A stretch of DNA of 64,000 nucleotides from Bretschneidera sinensis. Lineage: Eukaryota > Streptophyta > Magnoliopsida > Brassicales > Akaniaceae. Numbering within the stretch: position 1 is the first letter of the stretch; every line of letters begins with the position of its first letter. The notes under the pieces were generated by a model. The model was not told the origin of the DNA, did not search any database, and saw only the letters and a program-made list of their open reading frames with translations. The stretch is taken from the NCBI GenBank assembly GCA_023935145.1, contig CM043701.1, forward strand, positions 68,801,317 to 68,865,316, in the 5' to 3' direction. This document shows, one piece after another, positions 9,632-21,593 of the stretch. A program made the position numbers and the translations under genes.

Positions 9632-10853
9632 TGATGAGTCTTAAATATTGCATATTTTAGACCCTTAACTTATATTTGTTATGCTCTTAGTTAGTAGTAT
9701 TTCACTTTATTTTACGTCTTTCTTGTGTTTTGTGTATTTTTACAGGTTTGTGGAGAAAATAAAGCATTTCAGGAGATGTGAAGCTTCTGGAGACATTGCG
9801 ATCGATCGCACGAGATATGCGATCGAGCGCACCTGCGCTCGAGCGTACCTGCCTACGAACGAGCGCATGGTCAACATCCCACATCGAAATATTTGAAGTT
9901 CAGTGCATCTGCGATCGATCGTAGCAGACATGCGATCGATTGTACCTGCGATCGATCGCACCACACTGCGATCGAGAGCACACGGGCAGTATCCCACATC
10001 GAATCTGCAACCCATATTGCTCCGGGTCTTCCCCTATATAAACACCATCTGGCTTCATTATTCAGTGTATAATTCCTGAGCCACTTTGGTGTTTACCGGT
10101 GGACGTCCGCTAGCATTCTGGTGGATCCCGAAGGCATTGCTACCACGAGGGGAAGCGCCGCCCGTCAGCGAGTGGAATTTCTCCCATGTAAAGTTGTTTA
10201 TTTATTTCTTTATATTTAGTTGTTTTAGTTTAAATGTTTAGCACTTTTTATAGTTTTATAGTTATGAGTGGCTAGACTCTTCGACTAAGGTTGAAGATGA
10301 AGCCCCGCCATTGTTTGGCGTAGTAGTTCAAATTTGCTTGTACAAATCTGACAATTTTTAGTATAAATGTTCTGTCAATTATTTGAGTTAATCTTATAAT
10401 TGATTGAGTTTAAATTGTCTGTTGGATATTCCTTGTGTTTCATCTGATGGATACATTGAATACTTTTCGATTAAATTGGATTTCCTTTGTGATTTGTTAA
10501 GAGCAGATACATTGGATGCTTTTGGTTTAGTTGGGATATTCTTTGTTTTTTGTCTTATAGTTAGATTCATGGAATGTTTTGATAGGCTATATTTTTAGAA
10601 CATATTGCTTAACTTTGGTGGGGTGGATTCGGAAACCTTAATGTTTTTAATTATTAGTTTTTAAAATCAACTTAGTTTAATTTTAATTTATTTTGCAATT
10701 TCATTCTGAAATTTGAAACTAGGTTAAGATAGAGTTAGTTTAGATTAAAAATATACTTTCACAACGCAATTCCCTGTGGATTCGACCTCGCACTTGCACA
10801 ACACTATACTGCAAACGACTCATGCGCTTGCGAGTAATTTAAAACTCACAACA
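9632..10853 (+). repeat. Solo LTR inserted in the Athila-1 spacer
   Basis: It starts TGATGAGTCTTAAAT and ends CTCACAACA. The flanks are the 5 bp duplication ACATT (9627-9631 and 10854-10858), and the uninterrupted site (CACATTTGTTGAG) is seen in Athila-2 at about 19440. A TATA-like TATATAAA is at 10035-10042. The 3' end has the phrase CCCTGTGGATTCGACCTCGC, which is like the end of the LTRs at 31107-32353 and 39440-40686 read on the minus strand. It has no internal region, so it probably formed by LTR-LTR recombination. Confidence 0.88.
9797..9982. repeat. TGCGATCGATCGCA palindrome cluster in the solo LTR U3
   Basis: Perfect 14-mers are at 9797-9810 and 9947-9960. At least five degenerate copies occur between and after them (near 9818, 9834, 9910, 9931 and 9967). 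The repeat is interrupted by a direct repeat containing ATCCCACATCGAA. It lies just upstream of the TATA-like box. Confidence 0.85.
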
Positions 10854-10858
10854 ACATT

Positions 10859-11653
10859 TGTTGAGGAGCACTTAAAAGGAGTAAGGATGGAAATACGAGA
10901 AAATATCATTACCATAACCCAAGTACACTAAAGGAGATAAGTTGGGGGTTATAGAAAAGAAAAGAAAAATGAAAAAGGAGGTGAATGGTCTTATGCCAAA
11001 ATACAAAAGGAAAGAAAAGAAAAGAGAAGTGAATTATGGAAAAGAAAAAAGAAAAGAAAGAAAAAGTGATGACTTGAGAAAAATACTCGAAAAATGGTTG
11101 AAAAAGTTGGGTGTCGAAGAAAAGTTATCTAGTGCTTAAAAGTAGTTGTGTTTAAAGCTAAGAGATTGAGTTCTTTTACTTGTGAATCCTTTCCATTCTT
11201 TCTTAACCTTTACCTAACATTACAAGCTTATTAAAGACCTATTGATCCAATGTATTGTTATTTTTCTACAATAGTGGAGAGTGGTTTGAAATGTAAGCCT
11301 ATGGAGCTTGTTTGTGTGATTGATGTCACAAAATTCGTCATGTTTTAGAGGCCAAGACTTGTATTCATAAATCTTATGCATAAAATCATCTGAATGTTTG
11401 GATTAATGGATTGTGGTAAGATAGATGTTAAGAGTCAATAACGATTTCAAGAGTGATGTTTGGACTACTTTCGAACTTGGATGAATTTAAATGATTCTAT
11501 GTGCTGTGTGTTATGCGAAATTTTTGAGACAAAATGTGAATTACTCTTGCTTAACACTAATATTTCTTTACTTTACTTCGATTCCCACCATGGAATTTCT
11601 CTCTTGTTTTTGCTTGAATTGCTAGGGACGAGCAATAAGCTAGTTGGGGGTTA
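10859..11653 (+). other. Athila-1 3' spacer, second part, and polypurine tract
   Basis: AT-rich spacer including a purine-rich block at about 10940-11100 (AAAAGAAAAG-type) that is also present in Athila-2. It ends with the polypurine tract GTTGGGGGTTA just before the 3' LTR. No gene is supported. Confidence 0.75.
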
Positions 11654-12952
11654 TGATAAGAGCCATAAAATGCATCTCAACAATGTTTAATTGTTAGCAT
11701 TTTATAATTGATCTCGGTCTTTATTGCACTTTTATGTGTTAATAACTCTAAAGTAATATTATTGGACCACTGACTTATTTTAGTGCATTTTCAGGTACTT
11801 GGAGTCCAAAAGAGAAGAAGAAGCGATCGTTGTTTAAAAGCACCAAGATCCCATGCATAACGGAGTGTCGGAGTGGTTGCGAAGAAACAAACATGAAGGA
11901 AATAAAAAAAAATCAGTGAGCACCGCAGTGCCCAGAAACCTCCACATTATGAACAATCAGTGAGCACCGCGGTGCTCCTCACCCAGCACTGTGGTGCCCA
12001 GAAGCTCACCCAATCAAGCTGAAGCTAGCACCACAGTGCCCATAAAGCAACACCACAGCGCGCACATGGGGTTGTATCTCCGAGTTAGAACTTAATTAGG
12101 GTTTTAAACATTAGATTAAACCCAAGAACACCCTTGGACCCTTGTACTATAAATAGGTCACTTAGGGTTTAAGAGAGAGGGGGCGGATCTTGTGGTTGGA
12201 ATCAAGGCCTGGAAACTCAAAGAAGCAGCCTTATTCTCCTCCATCAAAGTGTTCAGCCATGAGTTCCATGGCGAACTAATCTCCAAGCAAGGCGAAGGGA
12301 TGATTCCCTAGGTGTAGTTGTTCCTATTTTCCTTTACTTGGTTAAGTTGTAATAAGGATTTATTGTCAAGATATTGTTATGATTTACTTTACTATCTAAT
12401 TATAAGATTTTCTCTAATCTGATGATTGTATCTTTTTCCTTGATATAAATCTAGTCATGCTTTCCTTATGTCAAGATTGTTTGGATATGATTGAGTCCGG
12501 TAGGTTTACCCTTTAGGTTTTTCCATTACTACAATAGTGTCATAAAAGATATATTGTCATTTCTTGATAAACCTATAAGGTAGATCATGTGTGCATGAAT
12601 CAAAAGTAAAGTACTTCATAACAATTACATTAGGGTTTATACATGCTCTTATTGAATATTTGCCGGTTGCCTGTTTGGGATGTGAAACCCACAACCGAGA
12701 TAAAAATAACTGAATCAAGTTAGGATTAGGGCAACGCACCTAGGGAGGATTCCTGGAACCTTGTTGTTCCTCTATTATATTTTACAATCTATTTTACGCA
12801 ATTACTTCATTATCAACAGTTCATACTTTCTCACTTAAATCTTTATCGTTTGTGTTATGGTTTACACCTTCTTTTGTAGTTAACTTGTTTTCCTGTGAAA
12901 TCGACACCCCAAAGCTGTGCTACAACTACCGCGTTATTTTTTGGCGTAATCA
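11654..12952 (+). repeat. 3' LTR of Athila-1 (1299 bp)
   Basis: It is a near full-length match to 97-1411 with short indels, including the loss of one palindromic unit. It ends GTAATCA and is followed by AAGAT, the target duplication. Confidence 0.93.
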
Positions 12953-15178
12953 AAGATCTATCAACATAAAGTGTCCAACTTGGCGCTTGCTTGCCTTCTT
13001 CGGGTTCTTGCCTTTTAAGGGGCATTTGGGGGAATTTAACCTCTACTATAAAGTCAGCTAAGGCCTAGATTTTGATAGCCATCCGAGGTTTTTAACGAAT
13101 GCTCAACTCCCCCAATTTTATAGACTATTTTACCATTATTCCCAAGATATCGGGCTTATAGAGCACTTGACTGAGGAGTTAATCAGTCAGTATGGTAACA
13201 GTGTGAGCTTGGAGGTACAAGCTTAGTTTTCGGGTCATGATTAGAAGAGTGTATGGTAGCTTTTCAATAGGAAGGTATCGTGTTTCTGCATCGTGGAAAA
13301 CTCTGCTGACATAATAGATGAGTTTTTGGGTCCTATTTTTTTTCTCGGATCAAGATAGAAACTATCATATCCTGACCAGTTGCAATGTACAAAAAGAACA
13401 CTTCCCCGGTGACAAGATTGGTTAGGAGAGGGGGCAAGCTTAGATACCCTTTGAGTTCTTCTAAAGCTTTTTGGCATTCATCAGCCCATGCAAAGTTTTT
13501 TACCTTTTTATTGCTTTAAAAAAGGATAGGCATTTCTCGACAGATTTAAACATGAAGTGACTGAGGGTGGCCTTGCGCTCGGCTAACCGCTGGACTTCCC
13601 TGATATTCTAAGGGGAGCTCATGTATAGAACTGTCTTTACTTTTTTGGGATTAGCTTCTATTCCCCGTTAAGTAACCATGATACCGAGAAATTTACTCGA
13701 GGTAACTCAGAAGGCACATTTCTCAGGATTTAACTTCATCTAATGGTGTCAGAGTATTTTGAATGCTTTCTCTAAGTCAGATTCACGATCTTCGGTTTTG
13801 ACATTTTTTACCAGCATGTCGTCGATATAGACTTCCATATTTCTTCTGATCTGCTTCTTGAAGAGTTTATTGACCAGTCTCTAGTAGGTTGCCCCTATAT
13901 TTTTAAGCCCGAATGGCATAACCTTGTAGCAATACAAACCTCAGTTAGTAATGAAGGTGGTATTTGACTGGTCTAGTTCTCGCAAGAAGATCTAGTTGTA
14001 TCGTGAGTATGAATCCATGAAGCTAAGTAATTTATGCCCAAAGGTGGCGTTGACCAACTAGTTTATCTGAGGTAGGGGAAAACTACCTTTTCAGCAAGCT
14101 CTGTTCAGATTAGTGAAGTCTATACAGATCCTCCACTTTTCGTTTTCCTTCTTCACCATAACACATTGGTGACTTATTCCAAATAGTTGGCCTCCCGGAT
14201 GAAGTCAGTTGTAAGAAGCTTGTCCAACTATTCCTCTATGGCTCCTTGTCACTCTGGAGCAAAAGACTTCTTTCTTTTTGTGTGATGGATTTGTGGTTTG
14301 GGTCCACATTCAGCCTATGGATGATGATTTGTGGGTTTATCCTAAGCATGTCAGAGGTTGACCATGCAAACATGTCTTGGTTTCTTCTGAGGAAAGAGAC
14401 TAGTACTTTTTTGAGTTCCTTGGATAGGCTCGACCTGACTTGCACGGTCTTCGTGTGTCTTTCCCCATGTAGGGGTACAACTATTAACTCTTCCACAGGT
14501 TGACCCCGCGGAGTCTTGAACTCATATCGCAAATCCTCAATCTCCAAAGGTAGGGTTTCAGTCTTCTTGTGTCCTTTAATGGAGTTGAGGTAGTAGGATT
14601 GGGATGTTTGCTGATTTCCTCGGACTTCCCCAACCTCGTGCTTTATGAGGCAATTCATTTTCAGGTGGTAGGTCGAGACCACCACACTCATTTCATTCAG
14701 AGTGGGCCTTTTGAGGATGATGTTGTATGAAGATATGACAGTCTGCTAGGGGGCAGAACCTACAGTAATAGGAATGACAATGTTGCTTTCTGCAAACACC
14801 GATATTCTTGAAAAACTGTAAAGCAGAGAGGGTACCGATTTGAGCTGGTCATCTCCTAGCTTCATTTTCTTGAAGGCATCATTGTATAAGATGTCTGCCG
14901 AGCTTCCATTGTCAACTAAGATTCTTTCAACGTAATTTGTGATGAAAAGTGTAACAACCACAACGTTGTCGTGAGGTTTTGTAGTCCTTCTAGATCCTCA
15001 TCTGTGAAAGAGATTACCTTACCAGTTTTAACCCTCTTATGGGGTCCATTGACAAATGCCACTGATCGAGCATAAGCCTTTCTAGCTTGTGAGGACTGTC
15101 TACTAACTGCAAGTCCTCCACAAATTATCTTGATAGTACCTGTTACTATGTTCGCACGACCTTTGTTGTCTTGGTAGT
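12953..15178 (-). pseudogene. Tat-lineage protease, reverse transcriptase and RNase H, broken
   Basis: On the minus strand, from right to left, there is ARKAYARSV and FTDEDLEGLQ (linker), the protease site VDNGSSADILY (about 14890-14925), the linker with FAWSTSDM and HRLNVDP, then RT with VMPFGL and the catalytic YIDD at 13818-13829. RNase H and tether sequence follow toward 13070. SSADILY and FAWS..DM are hallmarks of the Tat lineage (Ogre/Retand/Tat type). Several stops and at least one frameshift (near 14930) are visible. The right end is cut by Athila-2 and the left end by Athila-1. Confidence 0.85.
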
Positions 15179-16714
15179 TGATGAGAGTCAGAAAATGCAT
15201 CTTAATAGTGTTTATTTGTTAGCATTTCGGGTTGGATTACACATTTATGCTTTAATAATTCTTATGTGTCATTCTTGGTATATTGATTTATTTCAATGCA
15301 TTTTCAAGTATTTTGGGTTTAAAAGAGATGGAAAAGCTAATATTGATTAAAGCACGAAGATTCTATGCATGTTCACAAGCATTTGGAAAGGAGTTTCACT
15401 AAATTGCCAGAATTGCCCGTACAGATCAGCCATTTTTGCAGATTAAACTGTATTGATTCAAAAAGAACCAGGAGATAAGCTATATATGCTTGGAAATATC
15501 CGGATGTTTATTTTTTGGAGAATTTTACGGCTCATAAATATGATTTTTCTAGAGAAAGTTATAGCAGTTTTAGTAGACAAAGGTCAAGATGTGCGTGATT
15601 TCAGCGTGACAGATCGGTCATTTTTGTGGATTAAACTGTATTAATTCAGGAAGAACCAGGGGATGAGCCATATATACTTGGAAAGATACAGATGTCTATT
15701 TTCTGAAGAATTTTATGGCTTATAAATATGATTTTTCTAGAGAAAGTTATGACAGTTTTAGTAGACAAAGGTCAGGTAGAATCAGGCCTGGACTGCAGTA
15801 GAATCGGGCCTGGACAGCAGCAGAAGCACACGACATAAACAGAAAACCTAGGATGACTTTTTTATCTACAAAACTGTCTCCATACAACTATATATAGGAA
15901 TTTAGACTCAGAGAACAGGGGGGCGAGGAGAGTTCTTGAAGAGAGCTTCCATTTTCTTCTTTCTCATGGTGATAAAGGATGAACTCCATGTCCAACTAAA
16001 CTCCAAGCAAGGAAAAAGGATGAGTTTCTAGGTGTAGTTGTTCTTATTTCTATCTTTGATTCAGTTGAATGGATTGATTGTTAAACATTTTTTATGATTT
16101 ACTCTTTGATTAAATAAGAAGGATTTGAATTCATGTGACAACTGCAATTTATGTTCTTTTTCTCTTAGATTTTCTTAATCCGGTGATCGCATTCTTTTTC
16201 TCCATATAAGTCTAGTCAAGCTTTTCTTATATCAAATTTGTTAGATGTAGTTGATTTCGGTAGATCTATCTTATAGGTTTGTCCATTACTACAGTATTAT
16301 TATTGAAATATATTGTCACTTCTTGATAATTTATAAGATTGATCTTGTGTGTTTGAATTGAAATTAAAGAGTAATTTATGGCAATTACATTAGGGTATTT
16401 ATGTACTTTGATTGAATATTTACCAATTACTTGTTTGGGATGTGAAACTAATAATTGAGATAAAACATTTGAGTCAAGATAGGAATAAGGCAACAAACTT
16501 AGGAAGGATTTCTGGAACCTTGTTATTTCTTTATTGAGTTCTTTATCATATTTTCACAATTTTCTTATATAATTTAATTCGTAAAACTCAGATTTTCTTA
16601 TTTGAACTTTATCGTTTAGTGTTAAGGTTTACATTTTCTCTTATAGTTCGCTTTTCTCATGGGATCGACACCTCAGCTATACATAATAATCGCGTGTTAG
16701 TTTGAGCATTATCA
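15179..16714 (+). repeat. 5' LTR of Athila-2 (1536 bp)
   Basis: It starts TGATGAGAGTCAG and ends GCATTATCA. It is 221 bp longer than the 3' LTR, mainly because of a tandem duplication at 15421-15796. It is distantly related to the Athila-1 LTR at both ends. Confidence 0.9.
15421..15796 (+). repeat. 188 bp tandem duplication within the Athila-2 5' LTR
   Basis: ACAGATCAGCCATTTTTG at 15421 is repeated as ACAGATCGGTCATTTTTG at 15609, and the following 150 bp or more stay alignable. The 3' LTR has only one unit (near 20520-20680). Confidence 0.85.
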
Positions 16715-16716
16715 AA

Positions 16717-16737
16717 TTTTGACGCCGTTACCGGGGA
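16717..16737 (+). other. Primer binding site of Athila-2
   Basis: TGACGCCGTTACCGGGGATT-like sequence right after the LTR, matching the tRNA-Asp-type PBS of Athila-1 with few differences. Confidence 0.75.
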
Positions 16738-16857
16738 TTGCGCTTAATTACAAGGAAGATTGTCAACTTTGAGACAAGATGGTAACATTGTTCTTTGCTT
16801 TTTGTTTTGATTTTGTTTTGTTTTCTTTATTCATCTCCCTTCTAATTCCTTTGGTGC

Positions 16858-18680
16858 ATGCGTAGACTTAGAGATAAGCGAGGTAGATTCATTAAAAGAC
16901 CCAAAATAGAGTTACCCTCTCCTTCTTTTTCAGATAGTGAAAGCTCACCTAGATCAAATCATAGTGCACACCCAAACGAGAATTTAGAGAATTTTGTTAA
17001 CATGGCCAACAATAACAATGAGAATATTTCTAGGACACTTAAGAACTACTTGCACCCTAGCCGAACGGCCACACCATCTTGTATCATGTTTCCCCCTAAT
17101 GTTCAACAACCTGAGTTTAAGCCGAGCATGATCCAATTGCTACCAACTTTCCATGGATTAGAGAATGCAAACCCCTATGTCCATATTAGGGAATTTGAGG
17201 AAGTAGTAGCAACCTTTCAAAGTAGGGCCGATATGTTAGACACCGTTAAACTTAGGTTTTTCCCCTTTTCGCTTAAGGATAAGGCCAAGGTTTGGTTGTA
17301 CTCGTTAAGGCCTAGGTCTATAGGTAGTTGGGATGAGATAACACAAGCCTTCTTCCAAAAGTATTTCCTAACCCATAAGACCAATAACCTCAAGAGACAA
17401 ATCTCAAACTTTGCACAAAAAAAGAGTGAAACCTTATATCAAGTTTGGGAACGTTTCAAAGACCTTTTGAATTCTTGTCCACACCACGGGTATGAGAGTT
17501 GGCGAGTAGTTAGCTATTTCTATGATGGACTTCTAAGTAGGGAAAGACAATTTATAGAAATGATGTGTAATGGAGATTTTCTTCAAAAAGATCCCGAAAA
17601 AGCCATAGATTTTCTAGATGACTTATTGAAAAAAGCCCACACTTGGACGAGACCCAATGCCATAGAAAGTACTAAGAGAAATCAAACCGCTGAAATTTAT
17701 CAACTTAAGGAAGAGGATAACCTTAAAGCCCGTTTAGAGGTCATAACTAAGGAAATTGAGGTTTAAAAACCAAGGATGCTAGAGCCCCCGAACTAGTTGC
17801 TAGGGTAGAGTCCCATGAACCTTGTTTTTGTGTAATGGGGTAGATCATGTACCTAGGGATTTTCCAAACTATTTTGAGATGATGGAAGAGTGTAATGCTT
17901 TAGATATACCCTATAGGAAAACATACTCACCTTACTCTAACACCTTCAATCCCGGTTGGAAGAATCACCCTAATTTTAGTTGGAGATTCGATACACAACC
18001 TTCTACCCAATCTAGTACCTAATGGAGACTGAAAGCAACTTCATCTAATGCATCACAACAATCTTTACCTTTGGAAGATGCTTTTAAGTCATTTATGTAG
18101 GTACATGCCTAAAGGGTGGAAGAGCAAGGCAAGATAAATCAACGGTTGCTAGAAGAGCAACAAGGGGTCAAAGAGGAACAAAAGGTTATAAAGAGCCAAC
18201 TCACCAAGTTGACTAATTTATTGATGGTTCAAGAGCAAAGTCATTTTCCATTGTAGCCACAACCTAATCCAACGGGACAACATATGGCACAAACCTCCAA
18301 TCTCGATAATCAAAATGTTAAAGAGGCTAATGCCATGACTACTCGCAGCGGTAAGGAAATTGATGGATCCACTCTACCATCAAACTTGATTCCTAACACC
18401 ATGAGTAACAAGGATAAAGCCCCCAAGGAACAAGATGCCCATAGTGATTCCATACCGGTGCCTTTCCCTCAAGCACTCCTTAAACCTAAGGAGAGAAATT
18501 CGACATTAAAAGGTGATATTCTTGAACAACTTAAGTAAGTTAAAATTAACCTTCCTCTTCTTCATGTCATAAAACAGGTTCCTAACTATGTCAAAGTCAT
18601 TAAGGATCTATGCACACTCAAGAGGAGGCACAATGTGAAAAAGACGACATTCTTAACGGAGCAAGCAAGTGCGGTAATTG
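16858..18680 (+). pseudogene. Athila-2 gag, broken
   Basis: A 302-codon open frame from 16858 covers most of the gag domain (MRRLRDKRGRFIKRP start, FFPFSLKDKAKVWLYS, CPHHGYESW, FYDGLLSRERQF, DNLKARLEV). A one-base loss near 17764 gives a stop and shifts the frame. The downstream parts (CNGVDHVPRDFP with a degenerate cysteine motif, then FNPGWKNHPNF) are in another frame, and stops occur at 18019 and 18536. The last recognisable residues (TTFLTEQASAVIA) lie just before the deletion junction. The N-terminal 300 codons are the longest gag frame in the window. Confidence 0.88.
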
Positions 18681-20278
18681 CATTATCGTACTCTTTTTCG
18701 TACTTCATTTTATTTATTTAGTTTTCTTTACTCTTTTTTTTTTCTTTCTCTCGACCTTTTTCTTTAACATTAGGGACAATGCAAGTCTTAGGTTAGGGGG
18801 TGGAGGAAACACATTTCCTATTTCATACCATTAAATTGTTTGGTGTCACTTTCCCTTTTTCGTTTTAATTCGTTTGTTAGGATAAATTGTTAGAAAAAAA
18901 TTGAAAAATTGAAATTTTTTAATAAAAAAATCAGGTTTAGTTTTGTTTGTTTTTAGTATGTTTTGTGTTAGTTTTGGAGTTAATTTACATGTTAATGATA
19001 TGATTATAATTGAGATAGCATATAGCTTTTAGAAGAAGTTAAATCTTGCTTCAGTTTGAGAATAATTTTAAGTGTCTTCATTTAGTTTGAGACTCTGGCT
19101 TGTGGTAAGATTGCATGATTAGTCTAAAACATTTAGAGAAGTTTTATGTGCGAATGTTTTGTGAATACTTTTGCGGTTTCGACAAGCTCTAGAACTTATT
19201 TGATAATCACTTGAGGCGAAATCCTAGAATGAACACTACTTAGGATATGATGTAGGCCATCTTTGGACTGTTTGAGTCTTTCAAGCTTACCTTTGTTATA
19301 TTTATCGCTAGTTACCTATTTGAGCCCTTTTTTAAAAAAAAAAAAATTAGTTTTGTTTCTTTCAATAGCCCATTTACTTACCTTTATGAGCCTAAAAATA
19401 TTTTATCCTTACCCTTCTTTTAAGAGAACTTAGTTTATACACATTTGTTGAGAAACACTTAAGAGGAGTAAGGGTGGAAATATGAAAAAATATTACTACC
19501 ATAACCCAAGTAAATTAAAGGAGATAGGTTGGGGGTTGTGGAAAAGAGTACAAAATGAAAACGGAGGTGAATGGTTATGTGACGAAAAAAAAGAGACAAA
19601 TTATGTGCTATAAAAAAGAAGAAGTGAATTATGATAAAGAAAGAAGAAAAAAAAGTGTTGAATTATTAAGAGAAATGCTCGAAAAATGGTTGAATGAGTT
19701 GGGTGTTGAAGTAAGGTTATTTAGTGCTTAAAAAGATTGTGTTTAAAATTAAGAGACTGAATTCTTTTACTTATTTAATCCCTCCCGTTCTTTCTTGACC
19801 TTTAACTTAGCCTAACGTTACAAGCCTATTAAAGACCTAGTGATCCGATGTAGTGTGATTTTTCTACATTAGTGGAGAGTGATTTGAAAAGTGAGCCTAT
19901 AGAGTTTGATTTGTGATTGATATCACATAATTTAATATGCTTTTAGAGGCCAAGACTTGTATACATGAATGTTGTGCATAAAATCATCCGGGTGTTTGGA
20001 TTAATGGTTTGTGGTAAGATGAATGTTTAAGAGTCGATAATGAATATGAGGTTGATGTTTGGATTATTTTTGGACTTGGGTGGTATTTAATGATTCTATG
20101 TGTTGTGTGTTATGTGCAATTTTTTAGACAAAAAGTTGAATTGCTCATGGATTAACGCTAACATTGCTTTGTTTTATTTTTAGGATTTTAGGTTTTGTTT
20201 TGATTTCTAGTATAAAATTCATTTCATTTTTCTTTCGCTTGAATTGCTAGGGACTAACAATAAGCTAGTTGGGGGTTA
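18681..20278 (+). other. Athila-2 3' spacer and polypurine tract
   Basis: It begins at the deletion junction and is homologous to 8795-9631 and 10859-11653 of Athila-1. It holds the variant inverted repeat CATTAGGGACAATG at 18768-18781 followed by TTAGGGGGTGG. It contains no gene. The PPT GTTGGGGGTTA precedes the 3' LTR. Confidence 0.75.
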
Positions 20279-21593
20279 TGATAAGAGTCAGAAAATGCAT
20301 CTTAATAGTGTTTATTTGTTAGCATTTAGGGCTGGATTACACATTTATGCTTTAATAATTCTTAAGTGTCATTCTTGGTATATTGATTTATTTCGATGCA
20401 TTTTCAGGTATTTTGGGCTTAAAAGAGATGGAAAAGCTAACGTTGATTAAAGCACGAAGATTCTATGTATGTTCACAAGCATTTGGAAAAGAGTTTCACT
20501 AAATTGCCAGAATTGCCTGTACAGATTAGTCATTTTTGCGAATTAAACTGTATTGATTCAGGAAGATATATATGCTTGGAAAGATCCAGATGTCTATTTT
20601 CTGGAGAATTTTATAGCTCATAAATATGATTTTTCTAGAGAAAGTTATGACAGTTTTAGTAGACAAAGGTCAGGCAGAACTTGGCCTGGACAGCAGCAGA
20701 ACCGGGCCTGGACAGAAGCAGAAGCACACGACTTAAACATAAATCCTAAGGTGACTTTTCTATCTATAAAGCCGTCTCTATATAGCTATATATAGGAATT
20801 TAGACTCAAAGAACAGGGGACGAGGAGAGTTCTTGAAGAGTGCTTCCATCTTCTTTTTCTTCACGGTGATCAAGGATGAACTCCATGTCCAACTAAACTC
20901 CAAGTAAGGTGAAAGGATGAGTTTCTAGGTGTAGTTGTTTTATTTCTATCTTTGATTTAGTTGTATGGATTGATTATTAAACATTGTTTATGATTTACTC
21001 TTTGATTAAATAAAAAGGATTTGAATTCATGTGACAACTGCAATTTATATTCTTCTTCTCTTAGATTTTCTTAATCTAGTGATTGCATTCTTCTTCTCTA
21101 TATAAGTCTAGTCAAGTTTTTCTTATGTCAAAGTTGCTAGATGCAATTGATTCCGGTAGATCTATCTTATAGGTTTGTCCATTACTGCAGTATTATTATT
21201 GAAATATATTGTCGCTTCTTGATAATTTATAAGATAGATCTTGTGTGTTTGAATTGGAATTAAAGAGTAATTTATGGCAATTACATTAGGGTATTTATGT
21301 GATTTGATTAAATATTTACCAATTGCTTGTTTGGGATGTGAAACTAGTAATTGAGATAAAGCATTTAAGTCAAGATAGGAATAAAGATTCCTGGAACCTT
21401 GTTATTTCTTTATTGATTTCTTCACCATATTTTCACAATTCTCTTTTATAATTTCATTCGTAAAACTCAGATTTTCTTATTTGAACTTTATCGTTTATTG
21501 TTAAGGTTTACGCTTTCTCTTGTAGTTCGCTTTCCTCATGAGATCGACACCTCAGCTATACACAATAATCGCGTGTTAGTTTGAGCGTTATCA
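20279..21593 (+). repeat. 3' LTR of Athila-2 (1315 bp)
   Basis: It starts TGATAAGAGTCAG and ends GCGTTATCA. It has a single copy of the unit that is doubled in the 5' LTR, and a repeated GGCCTGGACAG motif near 20680-20715. Confidence 0.9.

Larger units (their letters stand above)
97..12952 (+). mobile_element. Athila-1: Athila-lineage Ty3 LTR retrotransposon with ORF3
   Basis: This is a complete but decayed element. It is bounded by two LTRs that both start TGATAAGAGCC and end GTAATCA, and flanked by the 5 bp duplication AAGAT (92-96 and 12953-12957). Internal order is PBS, gag, protease, reverse transcriptase, RNase H, integrase, spacer, ORF3, long spacer, polypurine tract. The RT (FMDDL, FGLCNAPANFQ) and the DLGAS protease site are typical of the Athila lineage. 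Every coding block has stops or frameshifts. A solo LTR of another family (9632-10853) lies in the 3' spacer, so the element without it is about 11.6 kb. It inserted into the RNase H region of the minus-strand Tat element. Confidence 0.93.
15179..21593 (+). mobile_element. Athila-2: gag-only Athila-type retrotransposon
   Basis: It has two LTRs (15179-16714 and 20279-21593), a PBS, a gag region, and the 3' spacer and polypurine tract of an Athila element. Protease, RT, RNase H, integrase and ORF3 are missing: gag joins the post-ORF3 spacer directly near 18681. Flanks GTAGT (15174-15178) and GCAGT (21594-21598) are a 5 bp duplication with one C/T difference. It is inserted in the minus-strand Tat element between gag and protease. 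This is like the gag-only terminal-repeat elements described in plants (TR-GAG), which depend on enzymes from other copies. Confidence 0.88.

Noticed and set aside
9797..9982. CRISPR-like repeat array
   Set aside because: Units are palindromic, unevenly spaced and within a plant LTR; there are no spacers or cas genes.
9681..10015. Frames rich in R, I and D on both strands (such as SIARAIDRN-type repeats)
   Set aside because: They are read-through of the CGATCG palindrome cluster in the solo LTR, so composition explains them.
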